DNA of 64,000 nucleotides from Paraburkholderia polaris (GTDB lineage Bacteria; Pseudomonadota; Gammaproteobacteria; Burkholderiales; Burkholderiaceae), in contig NZ_JABBGJ010000037.1 of NCBI RefSeq assembly GCF_012927345.1, forward strand, positions 1 through 64,000. Reading direction: 5' to 3'. A program made the translations under genes and the position numbers. The notes beneath the pieces are model-generated. The model was not told the DNA's origin. It was given only the letters and a program-made list of their open reading frames with translations, and searched no databases. Below, one piece after another: positions 17,523 to 26,008 of the stretch (position 1 is the first letter of the stretch; each line of letters opens with the position of its first letter).

Positions 17523-20500
17523 ATGTGGTTCACCCGCATCAGCATCGGCAACCCGGTGCTCGCCACGATGATGATGATGGCGCTGCTCGTCATCGGTCTG
17601 TTTTCTTATCAGCGGCTCAAGGTCGATCAGTTCCCGGACATCGCGTTCCCGGTCGTGGTCGTGCAGACCGCGTATCCGGGGGCGTCGCCGGAATCGGTCG
17701 AGTCGGACGTCACCCGCAAGATCGAGGAAGCGGTCAACACGATCAGCGGCATCGACGAAATCACCTCGCGTTCGTACGACGCGCAGTCGGTCGTGATCGT
17801 GCAATTCGATCTTTCGGTGGATGCGGTGCAAGCCGCCCAGGACGTGCGCGACAAGATCGCGCTGATCCGCCCCGATCTGCGCGACGGCGTGAAGGACCCG
17901 CGCGTGCTGCGCTATGACCCGTCGGATATGCCGATCATCACGGTGGCCATCTCGAACGCACCGGGCGCGTCGTTGTCCACGCGCGATCTCACCACCGTCG
18001 CCGATCAGATCGTGCGCAAGCGGCTCGAAACGGTGCGCGGCGTCGGCTCGGTGTCGCTGGTTGGCGGCGTAAAGCGGCAAGTGCAGATCGATGTGAATCC
18101 GGAGAAGCTGCAGGCGCTTTCGATCGGCGTCGATCAGGTGATCCGTGCGGTGCAGAACGAGAATCAGGAGATTCCGGCCGGACCGCTCACGTCGAGCAAT
18201 GTCGAGCAGACCGTGCAGGTCAAAGGCCGCTTCGAAAAACCGGACGACTTCAAACGCATCATCATTGCGCGGCGCGGCGCGCAGTCGGCGATACCGACAG
18301 CCTCTTCCGCGACACAGCCCGTCACACTCGATCAGGTCGCCGATGTGGTGGACGGCCAGCAGGAACCCGACAGCATGGCGCTGCTGAACGGCCAGCGCGC
18401 GCTGTTCCTGTCGATCATCAAGGCGCAAGGCGAGAACACTGTGGAAGTCGCACACGGCGTGCGTGACGCAGTCGGCCTTCTGCAGCCGCAACTGCCACCC
18501 GGCGTCAAACTGAGCATCACCGACGATTCGTCGATCAACATTGAAGACAGTGTCAACGAAGTGAAGCGTACCTTGCTCGAAGGCGCGCTGCTGACGGTGC
18601 TGATCGTGTTCCTGTTTCTCGGTTCGTGGCGCAGCACCGTGATCACCGGCCTCACCCTGCCGATCGCGCTGATCGGCACCTTCGCGGTGATGTACGCGTG
18701 CGGCTTCACGATCAACGTGATCACGCTGATGGCGCTGTCCTTATGCGTCGGCCTACTGATCGACGATGCGATCGTGGTGCGCGAAAACATCGTGCGGCAC
18801 GTGCAGCTCGGCGCGGACCATCGCACCGCCGCGCTCGACGGCACCAAGGAAATTGCGCTCGCCGTGCTGGCGACCACCTTTTCGATCGTCGCCGTATTTT
18901 TGCCGGTGGGCTTTATGGGCGGCATCATCGGCCGCTTCTTCCATCAGTTCGGCATTACAGTGGCCGCCGCCGTGCTGATCTCGATGTTCGTGTCGTTCAC
19001 GCTCGATCCGATGCTGTCCTCGATCTGGCCGGACCCCGATCTACACGACGCGGACACTGGCCGCAAGGGCTATCGCTATGGGCGCGTCATCGAACGTTCC
19101 CTGCATCTGTTCGACAAGCAGATCGGCCAGCTCACCGCGTTCTACCAGCGCCTGCTGGGCTGGTCGCTGAAGCATCGCGCGATCACGCTGGCCGTGGCTG
19201 CGGCCACGTTCTTCGGCAGCCTGTTTCTGGTGCCGTTCGTCGGCACCGAGTTCGTGCCGAATGCGGACTTCTCCGAAACGCAGATCGGGTTGAACACGCC
19301 GGTGGGCACCTCGCTCGAAGCCACTTCGGAAAAAGTGAAACAGGTGCAGGCGATTCTCGCCACCTACCCCGAAGTGCGCTTCAGTTACGCGACGGTCAAC
19401 TCGGGCAACACGCAAGGCAAAAACACCGCGCTGATCACCGTGCGCCTGAAAGACCGGCGCGACCGCACGCGCGGCATGGTCGAATTGAACCAGGTGTTCC
19501 GCGCCCGGCTCGCCTCGGTGGCGGGCGTGTCGATTACCGAAATCGGCGTGCCCGATGGCGCCGGCAGCACGAAAGCGATCCAGTTGAGCTTGCAGGGTGA
19601 CAACATCGACAAACTGCGCCGGCTTTCGGATGCGGCTCAAACGCGGATGGCCAAGATCCCGGGCCTCGTCGATCTCGATTCGAGTCTCAAGGCGGATAAG
19701 CCGATCGTCGCGATCAACGTGAAGCGCGAACTGGCGTCCGACCTCGGCGTGGGCGTAGCCGATATCGGCACCGCATTGCGGCCGCTGCTCTCCGGCGATG
19801 CCATCAGCACATGGCGCGCCCCCGACGATCAGGACTACGACGTCAGCGTGCGCTTGCCGCGCTCGCAGCGTCAGGACGTCGACGATCTGGCCAAGCTGAT
19901 GATCGCCACCAACCGCACCGACGCGAACGGTGCGCCGGTGCTGGTACCGCTGCGGCAGATCGCGGATATCGTCAAGACGACCGGCCCCGATGTCTTGAAC
20001 CGGCGCGACCTGCAACGCGAGGTGATGCTGTCGGCCAACGTCAATGGCCGCTCGCCCGGTGAAGTGGCCTCGGACGTCGCGAAAACGCTCGACGCGATGC
20101 ATCTGCCCGCGGGCTACCACTATCGATTCGAAGGCTCGACCAAGAGCATGAACGAATCGTTCGTGTACGCGGTGGAGGCGTTGGCGCTGGCGGTGATCTT
20201 CATCTACATGATTCTCGCGTCGCAGTTCGCCAGCTTCGCGCAGCCGCTTGCGATCATGGCGTCGCTGCCGCTTACCTTGATCGGCGTGCTGATCGCGCTA
20301 CTGCTGTTCGGCAGTACGTTGAACATGTTTTCGATCATCGGCTTCGTGATGCTGATGGGCCTTGTCACGAAGAACGCGATTTTGCTGATCGACTTCGCGA
20401 ATCAGGCGCGGCGCGGCACCCTGCTCGATGCGTCCGGCAAGGGTCGCGTGATGGAGCGGCGTGAAGCGCTGCTCGAAGCGGCGCGTGTACGTCTGCGGCC

Positions 20501-20714
20501 GATTCTGATGACCACGCTGGCGATGATCTTCGGCATGCTGCCGCTGGCGGCGGCGCTCGGTGAAGGCGGCGAGCAGCGTGGCCCGCTCGGGCAGACGGTG
20601 ATCGGCGGTGTGATTACGTCGTCGATTCTGACGCTGGTGGTCGTGCCGGTGGTCTATACGGTGCTGGAGGATTGGGCGGATTGGCTGCGGAGAAAGTTCA
20701 GACGCAAGGCGTAG
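17523..20714 (+). CDS. RND efflux pump permease (HAE-1 type)
   Basis: A 1063-residue proton-driven exporter, the usual length for the AcrB/MexB superfamily. Twelve membrane segments and two large periplasmic loops are visible. The proton-relay residues are present: Asp-Asp in CVGLLIDDAIVVRENI (fourth segment) and Lys in LVTKNAILLIDFANQARRG (tenth). This marks it as a hydrophobe/amphiphile rather than heavy-metal type. Substrate is unknown. Its adaptor precedes it by 15 bases; no outer-membrane channel follows directly, but a TolC-type gene lies 2.9 kb downstream. Confidence 0.93.
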   Translation: MWFTRISIGNPVLATMMMMALLVIGLFSYQRLKVDQFPDIAFPVVVVQTAYPGASPESVESDVTRKIEEAVNTISGIDEITSRSYDAQSVVIVQFDLSVDAVQAAQDVRDKIALIRPDLRDGVKDPRVLRYDPSDMPIITVAISNAPGASLSTRDLTTVADQIVRKRLETVRGVGSVSLVGGVKRQVQIDVNPEKLQALSIGVDQVIRAVQNENQEIPAGPLTSSNVEQTVQVKGRFEKPDDFKRIIIARRGAQSAIPTASSATQPVTLDQVADVVDGQQEPDSMALLNGQRALFLSIIKAQGENTVEVAHGVRDAVGLLQPQLPPGVKLSITDDSSINIEDSVNEVKRTLLEGALLTVLIVFLFLGSWRSTVITGLTLPIALIGTFAVMYACGFTINVITLMALSLCVGLLIDDAIVVRENIVRHVQLGADHRTAALDGTKEIALAVLATTFSIVAVFLPVGFMGGIIGRFFHQFGITVAAAVLISMFVSFTLDPMLSSIWPDPDLHDADTGRKGYRYGRVIERSLHLFDKQIGQLTAFYQRLLGWSLKHRAITLAVAAATFFGSLFLVPFVGTEFVPNADFSETQIGLNTPVGTSLEATSEKVKQVQAILATYPEVRFSYATVNSGNTQGKNTALITVRLKDRRDRTRGMVELNQVFRARLASVAGVSITEIGVPDGAGSTKAIQLSLQGDNIDKLRRLSDAAQTRMAKIPGLVDLDSSLKADKPIVAINVKRELASDLGVGVADIGTALRPLLSGDAISTWRAPDDQDYDVSVRLPRSQRQDVDDLAKLMIATNRTDANGAPVLVPLRQIADIVKTTGPDVLNRRDLQREVMLSANVNGRSPGEVASDVAKTLDAMHLPAGYHYRFEGSTKSMNESFVYAVEALALAVIFIYMILASQFASFAQPLAIMASLPLTLIGVLIALLLFGSTLNMFSIIGFVMLMGLVTKNAILLIDFANQARRGTLLDASGKGRVMERREALLEAARVRLRPILMTTLAMIFGMLPLAAALGEGGEQRGPLGQTVIGGVITSSILTLVVVPVVYTVLEDWADWLRRKFRRKA

Positions 20715-20727
20715 CGTCACGCAATCA

Positions 20728-20758
20728 AGCAACTTCGCAGGCCCTGCGCGAAGTTGCT
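20728..20758 (+). terminator. Hairpin after the RND pump gene
   Basis: A perfect 11-bp stem, AGCAACTTCGC with GCGAAGTTGCT, surrounds a 9-base loop just 13 bases after the pump stop codon. There is no T tract, so it may act as a weak terminator or as an mRNA 3' stabiliser. Confidence 0.5.
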
Positions 20759-20795
20759 ACAGTAGAAGTCTTTCCCCGACCAGCCGTCCCCCATC

Positions 20796-21056
20796 ATGCG
20801 CACCACCCGAGCCATCCACGCCGTCGAGCGGCTAAAAACCCGCAGCGGCAATCCGCAGTTCGCAGCGATCAGCCTGTCCGGCGGCCTGTTTTATCTGGTC
20901 GACAAATCGAGCGGCACGGACAAGAAAGTCTCCGACCCGCTGACGCTCGACGACTTCGTCAAATTCGTCGACGGTTTTGGACCGCCCAAGCCACGCAAGG
21001 CAAGCAAGCTCGATATCGCATTCGAAGAGCAGATCCGGAAGAGCAAGGGCAGCTAG
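20796..21056 (+). CDS. Small conserved-looking hypothetical protein
   Basis: An 86-residue soluble protein I do not recognise. It begins MRTTRAIHAVERLKTRSGNPQFAAISLSG and ends in a Lys-rich tail (KPRKASKLDIAFEEQIRKSKGS). No signal peptide or membrane segment. The middle (GGLFYLVDKSSGTDKKVSDPLTLDDFVKFVDG) has a compact mixed composition that looks like a real small domain. Codon use resembles its neighbours. It sits between the RND hairpin and the J-domain gene, 41 bases before the latter, and may be co-transcribed with it. Confidence 0.6.
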   Translation: MRTTRAIHAVERLKTRSGNPQFAAISLSGGLFYLVDKSSGTDKKVSDPLTLDDFVKFVDGFGPPKPRKASKLDIAFEEQIRKSKGS

Positions 21057-21097
21057 GCGGCGCCCCACCCCATTTGACGACCGAAGATATCCGCTCC

Positions 21098-22186
21098 ATG
21101 ACCAGGACAAGCGCCAGGTCCGTCAGCATCGCGCCGGACCACAATCAACCTACCCTGTCGAAGGGCCAGAAAGCGTTCAACACGCTGATCAAACAGATCG
21201 AAAAGCGGCGCGCCAGTTTGAGCGCGTGGGAGGAGTTCGCGCCGGCTTTCCAGCAAAAGTACGTGAATGAACTGCTGCCGCTGACGCAGAAGATGCAACA
21301 TTTGCGTGCGCGAATGGCGCACCTTCTCGACGAGCAGAGCAACCAGAAACGTATCACCCAGACCGAGCGGCGCACCCTTTCAGCGGTGATTGTCGATCTG
21401 GCGGCGAGGTGTCTCGGGGAAGAAGATAGCGGCGACTTGAAAGCGCTATACAACCGGCACAGCGGGTCCGACTACGACGACGACAGAGCGTCCGAGTTAG
21501 ACGAAATGAAATCGATGCTGGAGACGGTATTAGGCGTTGAGCTGGACGACATCGACATGAACTCGCCCGACGAAGTTCTGGATCGCCTGCAGGCGCATAT
21601 CGAACAGGACGACGCTGCGCAAGCGGCGGAACATCAGGCGCGGCAGGCGCAATGCGCCCCGAAAAAGAAGACGGCGAAGCAGATAGCGGCCGAAACGCGC
21701 CGCGAGGAAGAAGAAGCGCAACTGAGCCGCTCGATTCGCGAGGTGTATCGCAAGCTGGCGAGCGCGTTGCATCCCGATCGCGAAAGCGATCCAGAAGAAC
21801 GCAAACGGAAAACCGCGCTGATGCAACGCGTCAACGAGGCCTACAGCAAGAACAATCTGCTGCGTTTGCTCGAATTGCAGCTGGAACTGGAACACATCGA
21901 TCAGAACGCGATCGATAACCTGAGCGAAGACCGGCTCAAGCATTACAACAAGATACTAAAGGAGCAGGTCGGCGAACTCGACGACGAAATTATGTTTGTC
22001 GAAATGGCGTTCAAGGAACGCTACGGGCTCGACCCGATGGCTTCCATCACGCCGAAGAAGGCAATGCACGAGCTGGCGGAAGACGTTTTCATGCTGCAGG
22101 AACAGATCGAATCGCTCGAGTACGATCTGGTGGAGTTCCAGGACCTCGGTACGCTCAAGGCCTGGTTAAAAATCAGGCGGCGTTGA
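21098..22186 (+). CDS. J-domain protein with flanking coiled coils
   Basis: A 362-residue protein with a J domain placed internally: EVYRKLASALHPDRESDPEERKRK, where the HPD triad is residues 225-227, the motif that stimulates Hsp70 (DnaK). The helix after HPD contains MQRVNEAYSKNNL in place of the usual AYEVLSD pattern. About 200 residues before it form long charged helices (KQIEKRRASLSAWEEF) with an acidic stretch, and about 90 after it form another coiled coil. There is no G/F region or zinc finger, so it is a class C J protein. Its client is unknown. Confidence 0.82.
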   Translation: MTRTSARSVSIAPDHNQPTLSKGQKAFNTLIKQIEKRRASLSAWEEFAPAFQQKYVNELLPLTQKMQHLRARMAHLLDEQSNQKRITQTERRTLSAVIVDLAARCLGEEDSGDLKALYNRHSGSDYDDDRASELDEMKSMLETVLGVELDDIDMNSPDEVLDRLQAHIEQDDAAQAAEHQARQAQCAPKKKTAKQIAAETRREEEEAQLSRSIREVYRKLASALHPDRESDPEERKRKTALMQRVNEAYSKNNLLRLLELQLELEHIDQNAIDNLSEDRLKHYNKILKEQVGELDDEIMFVEMAFKERYGLDPMASITPKKAMHELAEDVFMLQEQIESLEYDLVEFQDLGTLKAWLKIRRR

Positions 22187-22572
22187 ATTGAAAGGCTCCC
22201 TTCGCTGCCCGGCATGCGCGTCACGTATCCACCGTCAAGCAGGTTTTATCTCGCACCATTGACCGTCCGCCGCGCTGCTTGCCTGCACTGCATCGATGAA
22301 GCGCAGGCTCGCCACACCGTCGCAAGGACGGATCGCCAGGAATTAATACGGGGTCGGGCGGCCGCGGCGAGAGCCGTCCCAGGGCGGCGGCCGGACGGCG
22401 CACCGCCCGTGACGGCATGGGTTCGCGCCGCCATTTGGTACAATCCCGTAGTTACCCTGCCGTGTCCTGCGTCCTGAGTTGTGTCCGGGGCTGTACCCCG
22501 GAGTCACACCCCGAGGTCGCCGGTCAGTGGCAAAGAATCGCAAACTCGCCAAACCACACTGCCGAATCCACC
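22187..22572. other. Intergenic stretch upstream of the pcm-like gene
   Basis: 386 bases without a convincing gene. It is GC-rich. A small hairpin, CCGGGG with CCCCGG around CTGTA, lies at 22485-22501. The last part presumably holds the promoter of the methyltransferase gene, but I see no clear -35/-10 pair. Confidence 0.5.
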
Positions 22573-23226
22573 ATGAACATCGAGCAAGCGCGTTTCAACA
22601 TGATCGAACAGCAGATCCGCCCCTGGGAAGTGCTCGACCAGGACGTGCTGAATCTGCTCTCGATCGTCAAGCGTGAAAATTTCGTCCCCACCGTCTACCG
22701 CGATCTGGCCTTCGTCGACTTCGAAGTGCCGTTGCCGGGTGGCCAGCACATGCTGGCGCCGCGCGTCGAAGCGCGCGTGCTCCAGGAACTGGCGGTGAAG
22801 AAACACGAAAGCGTGCTCGAAATCGGCGCCGGCTCGGGTTACATGGCCGCCCTGCTCGCGCACCGCGCGCAGCACGTGCTGACGGTCGACATCGAACCGG
22901 AACTCGCGGAACTGGCGAAGAGCAACCTGATCGCCAACGGCGTGCTGAACGCCGAAGTCGCCACCGGCGACGCCTCGCGTGGCTGGGCCAACGCTGCACC
23001 GTACGACGTGATCTGCGTATCGGGCGGCCTGCCGGTGCTGCCGCAGGAAATCCTCGAACATCTGAAGATCGGCGGCCGTCTCGCGGCTTTCGTCGGCACC
23101 GCGCCGGTCATGAAGGCGCAGATCATCACGCGTATCGACGAGAAGCAGTACCGCATCGCCGACGTGTTCGAAACCTATGTCGAACCGCTGATTAACGCCG
23201 TGCAGCCGCCGCGCTTCAAGTTTTAA
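22573..23226 (+). CDS. Protein-L-isoaspartate O-methyltransferase family protein
   Basis: A 217-residue SAM-dependent methyltransferase. Motif I is VLEIGAGSGYMAALLA, and the N-terminal NMIEQQIRPWEVLDQDVL matches the Pcm-like branch common in Burkholderiales. Classical Pcm repairs isoaspartyl residues; members of this branch often lack full repair residues, so substrate is uncertain. The start at ATG 22573 gives the normal N-terminus. It precedes a rhodanese and a TolC-type gene in the same direction, a grouping I know from other Burkholderia-type genomes. Confidence 0.87.
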   Translation: MNIEQARFNMIEQQIRPWEVLDQDVLNLLSIVKRENFVPTVYRDLAFVDFEVPLPGGQHMLAPRVEARVLQELAVKKHESVLEIGAGSGYMAALLAHRAQHVLTVDIEPELAELAKSNLIANGVLNAEVATGDASRGWANAAPYDVICVSGGLPVLPQEILEHLKIGGRLAAFVGTAPVMKAQIITRIDEKQYRIADVFETYVEPLINAVQPPRFKF

Positions 23227-23285
23227 TTCACACCTTTATCTGTACGGCCGGCGTGCCGCCGTCCTCTGAACTGGATGTCCTGCTG

Positions 23286-23609
23286 ATGCAAAATCTGACC
23301 GCTCCCGCGCTCGCTGAATGGCTCGCGGATCAATCGCGCCCCGCGCCCGTGCTGCTCGACGTGCGCGAACCGTGGGAAATCCAGACGGCGTCGATCGCCG
23401 GCGCCGTGCTGATTCCGATGCGTGAGATTCCCGCGCGCAGCGAAGAGCTCGACGACGACGCGCAAATCGTCTGCGTGTGCCATCACGGCGCGCGCAGCGC
23501 CCAGGTCGCGATGTTCCTCGAATCGCGCGGCCATACCAACGTCTTCAATCTGCAAGGCGGGATCGACGCGTGGTCGCGTCAGGTCGACCCGTCCGTTCCC
23601 ACCTATTGA
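23286..23609 (+). CDS. Single-domain rhodanese-like sulfurtransferase
   Basis: A 107-residue cytosolic rhodanese of the GlpE/PspE size. Conserved features are LLDVREPWEI near the N-terminus, and the active-site loop CHHGARS with the persulfide-forming Cys65. ATG 23286 is preferred over an upstream GTG (23253) because it gives the compact domain. It lies 59 bases after the methyltransferase gene. The physiological sulfur acceptor is not evident. Confidence 0.88.
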   Translation: MQNLTAPALAEWLADQSRPAPVLLDVREPWEIQTASIAGAVLIPMREIPARSEELDDDAQIVCVCHHGARSAQVAMFLESRGHTNVFNLQGGIDAWSRQVDPSVPTY

Positions 23610-23622
23610 TCGCACGGTCGCG

Positions 23623-25233
23623 ATGATCCGTCGGCGGGTGCAGGTTCTCGCAGCCGCTTTGGCGTTTCATTGCGCGTTTCGTGGTGCACTTGTCGCCACC
23701 TCCATTGCCGCACTCGCGGCGCTGATCCCGCTGCCCGCGCACGCCGTCGGCCTGTCCCAGCTTTACGACGAAGCACTGTCGAACGACGCGCAACTGCAAA
23801 GCGCGCGCGCGGCGCTTGCCGCCAATAGCGAAGCGTTGCCGCTGGCCCGCGCCAAACTGCTGCCGCAAGTCTCCGCGTCACTCACCGCGAACCGCCAGAA
23901 CACCGATTTCGGCGGCGGCTTTCCTGCCTCCTACGGCAATAGCAACGGTTACACGATTTCGCTCACGCAGCCGCTGATTCACGTCGATAGCTGGTACGGC
24001 TATGCGCAGGGCAAGCTCGCGGTGGATTCGGCGCAGGCGTCGTTTGGAGAGGCGCGGCAGGATCTGATCGTGCGGCTTGGCCAGGCTTACTTCGATGCGC
24101 TCGCCTCGCAGGACAGCCTTGCGATTGTGCGCTCGCAGAAAGCGTCGATCGCGCAGCAGCTCGAATCGGCCAAGCATTCATTCGAAGTCGGCAACACGAC
24201 GATCACCGATACCAACGAAGCCCAGGCTAAATGCGATCAGGCGGTCTCGCAGGAAATTGCCGCGCAGAACGACCTTGCCGTGAAGCTGGCGGCTTTGCAG
24301 CAGATTGTCGGACACCCTGTCGAGCGCGTGGATGGACTCGCCGCCGGCGCACCGCTGCCGCCGCCCGTGCCCGCCGACATCAATCTGTGGGTCGATGCGG
24401 CAAGCGATGCGAACTACCAGGTCATCCTGAAGCAGATCGCGCTGGATAGCGCGCAACGCGAGACGTCGAAGGCCAAGGCCGGCCACCTGCCGACTGTCGA
24501 CCTGGTGGCGAGCCGCTCGCGCAGCAGTCTCGGCGCGGCCGGCGCGGGTAACTTCGGCGGCAATTTCGGTGGCGGCTTCGGCAGCGGCGCGAACACGCCC
24601 GCGCCCGGCACGCCGGCGCTCGCCGCGGAACTGGGCAACCTGGGGTCGTCGTACACGAACAGCACGATCGGCGTGCAAGTCACGATTCCGATCTTTGCGG
24701 GTGGCGCGACGCAAAGCCGCGTACGTCAGACGCTCGCCCTCGAAGACCAGGCTGCCGCGGATCTGGATACGGCTCGGCGCAATGCGGCGCTATCGGCGCG
24801 GCAAGCGTTTCTCGGCGTGGTGAGCGGGCTCGCGCAAGTGCGCGCGCTGCAGACCGCCGAGCGATCGGCGAACACCTCGCTCGAATCGAACCTGCTCGGC
24901 TATCAGGTCGGCGTGCGGATCAATATCGACGTGCTCAATGCGCAGGATCAACTGTTTTCGGCGCGCCGCGATCTCGCGAAGGCGCGCTATGACACGCTGA
25001 TCAATAGTCTGAAGCTGAAGGCCTCGACCGCGAATCTCACCGATCAGGACGTGCTGCAGTTGAGCGCGTTGCTGTCGCCGCTCGACGATGGCTCGTTGAC
25101 TGCGTTGCCGCAGGTGCCGACGGTGCCGACGGTGCCGACGGTGCCGACGGTGCCGCATCCGGGTGTCGCTGCTAAAGGCGCTGCAGGCAAGCTCGGACGG
25201 CGGACGATGCCGAATGCGGCGGCGGCTCAGTAA
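23623..25233 (+). CDS. TolC-family outer-membrane channel
   Basis: A 536-residue outer-membrane factor used by type I secretion and tripartite efflux. A long signal peptide ends near PAHA (about residue 42), followed by LSQLYDEALSNDAQLQSARAAL and the duplicated helical-hairpin pattern; GVQVTIPIFAGGATQSRVRQT and LGYQVGVRINIDVLNAQDQLF are family hallmarks. A Gly/Asn-rich insertion (about residues 305-335) and a C-terminal run of VPT triplets encoded by 9-base repeats are unusual. It starts 13 bases after the rhodanese stop. It could serve the RND pump encoded 3 kb upstream, which lacks its own channel gene. Confidence 0.91.
   Translation: MIRRRVQVLAAALAFHCAFRGALVATSIAALAALIPLPAHAVGLSQLYDEALSNDAQLQSARAALAANSEALPLARAKLLPQVSASLTANRQNTDFGGGFPASYGNSNGYTISLTQPLIHVDSWYGYAQGKLAVDSAQASFGEARQDLIVRLGQAYFDALASQDSLAIVRSQKASIAQQLESAKHSFEVGNTTITDTNEAQAKCDQAVSQEIAAQNDLAVKLAALQQIVGHPVERVDGLAAGAPLPPPVPADINLWVDAASDANYQVILKQIALDSAQRETSKAKAGHLPTVDLVASRSRSSLGAAGAGNFGGNFGGGFGSGANTPAPGTPALAAELGNLGSSYTNSTIGVQVTIPIFAGGATQSRVRQTLALEDQAAADLDTARRNAALSARQAFLGVVSGLAQVRALQTAERSANTSLESNLLGYQVGVRINIDVLNAQDQLFSARRDLAKARYDTLINSLKLKASTANLTDQDVLQLSALLSPLDDGSLTALPQVPTVPTVPTVPTVPHPGVAAKGAAGKLGRRTMPNAAAAQ
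25114..25158 (+). repeat. Tandem 9-base repeat in the TolC-type gene
   Basis: Four exact copies of GTGCCGACG (25114-25149) are followed by a degenerate fifth, GTGCCGCAT. They encode Val-Pro-Thr repeats in the C-terminal tail of the channel protein. Copy-number change would keep the frame. Confidence 0.9.
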
Positions 25234-25496
25234 CGTCGGCTCGTTTAGTCTTTTTCTTCCCCGATTGACCCTCTGCCCGCGCGACGTTTCTTGCGTTGCA
25301 CACGTGGGCCGCCTGCTACTCGCTGCTGTGTGCTGGCATTCGTTGTCATTCGCGCCTTCTCAGCGCGGGACGGTTTGCGACATCCCTGACACCTTCCTTT
25401 CATTGCGATCTTTCCCGTCGTCGCTGCAGAAATTTCGTACGGTTTCCTGATCATCGCGCGGGCACCATGCTCCGACTATTTTTGGGGAGCAGTGTG

Positions 25497-25976
25497 ATGA
25501 GACTTCTAAAGATCGCGATGCTGGCCGCAACACTGCTGCCGCTCGCCTCGCATGCTACGTTGGGCGGCGCGCCGAGTACCGGTACGTCTTCCTCGCCGAC
25601 GATGCTGCGTGCTACACCGCAGTCTGCCGCCGCTTCAAATACGGGCGCGGCCAGCACAACCTCCACGGCGGCCTACTCGGTGCGCGAGTCGCGTAACGCT
25701 AACGGCGTCACGATCCGCGAATACGTGCTGCCCAGCAATGTCGTGTTCGCTGTCACTTGGGAAGGACCGATACGGCCGGATATGACGGCGCTTCTCGGCA
25801 GCTATTTCCCCAACTACGTCAGCGCCGGCGAAAGCCGTGCGCGCGGCACCGGTCCGCTGATCGAAAGCAACGGTGACTTCCGCATCGAATCAGCCGGCCG
25901 CTTGGGACATTTCTTCGGCGTGGCGTATCTGCCGCGCCTGATGCCGGCCAACGTCCGTCCGGGCGATCTGAAGTAA
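25497..25976 (+). CDS. DUF2844 secreted protein, copy 1
   Basis: A 159-residue exported protein of unknown function. A signal peptide MRLLKIAMLAATLLPLASHA is followed by TLGGAPST, a Ser/Thr/Ala-rich linker, and a conserved core with YSVRESRNANGVTIREYVLP, VVFAVTWEGPIRPDM and LLGSYFPNY. ATG 25497 is chosen for the GGGGAG box 8 bases upstream. It is followed after 32 bases by a DUF3443 gene, and the same pair recurs at 27455-29403 with similar leader sequence. The constant pairing suggests the two proteins work together outside the cytoplasm. Confidence 0.85.
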   Translation: MRLLKIAMLAATLLPLASHATLGGAPSTGTSSSPTMLRATPQSAAASNTGAASTTSTAAYSVRESRNANGVTIREYVLPSNVVFAVTWEGPIRPDMTALLGSYFPNYVSAGESRARGTGPLIESNGDFRIESAGRLGHFFGVAYLPRLMPANVRPGDLK

Positions 25977-26008
25977 TACGGCGTATCGATTTCGCGGAAA
26001 ACAACAAG

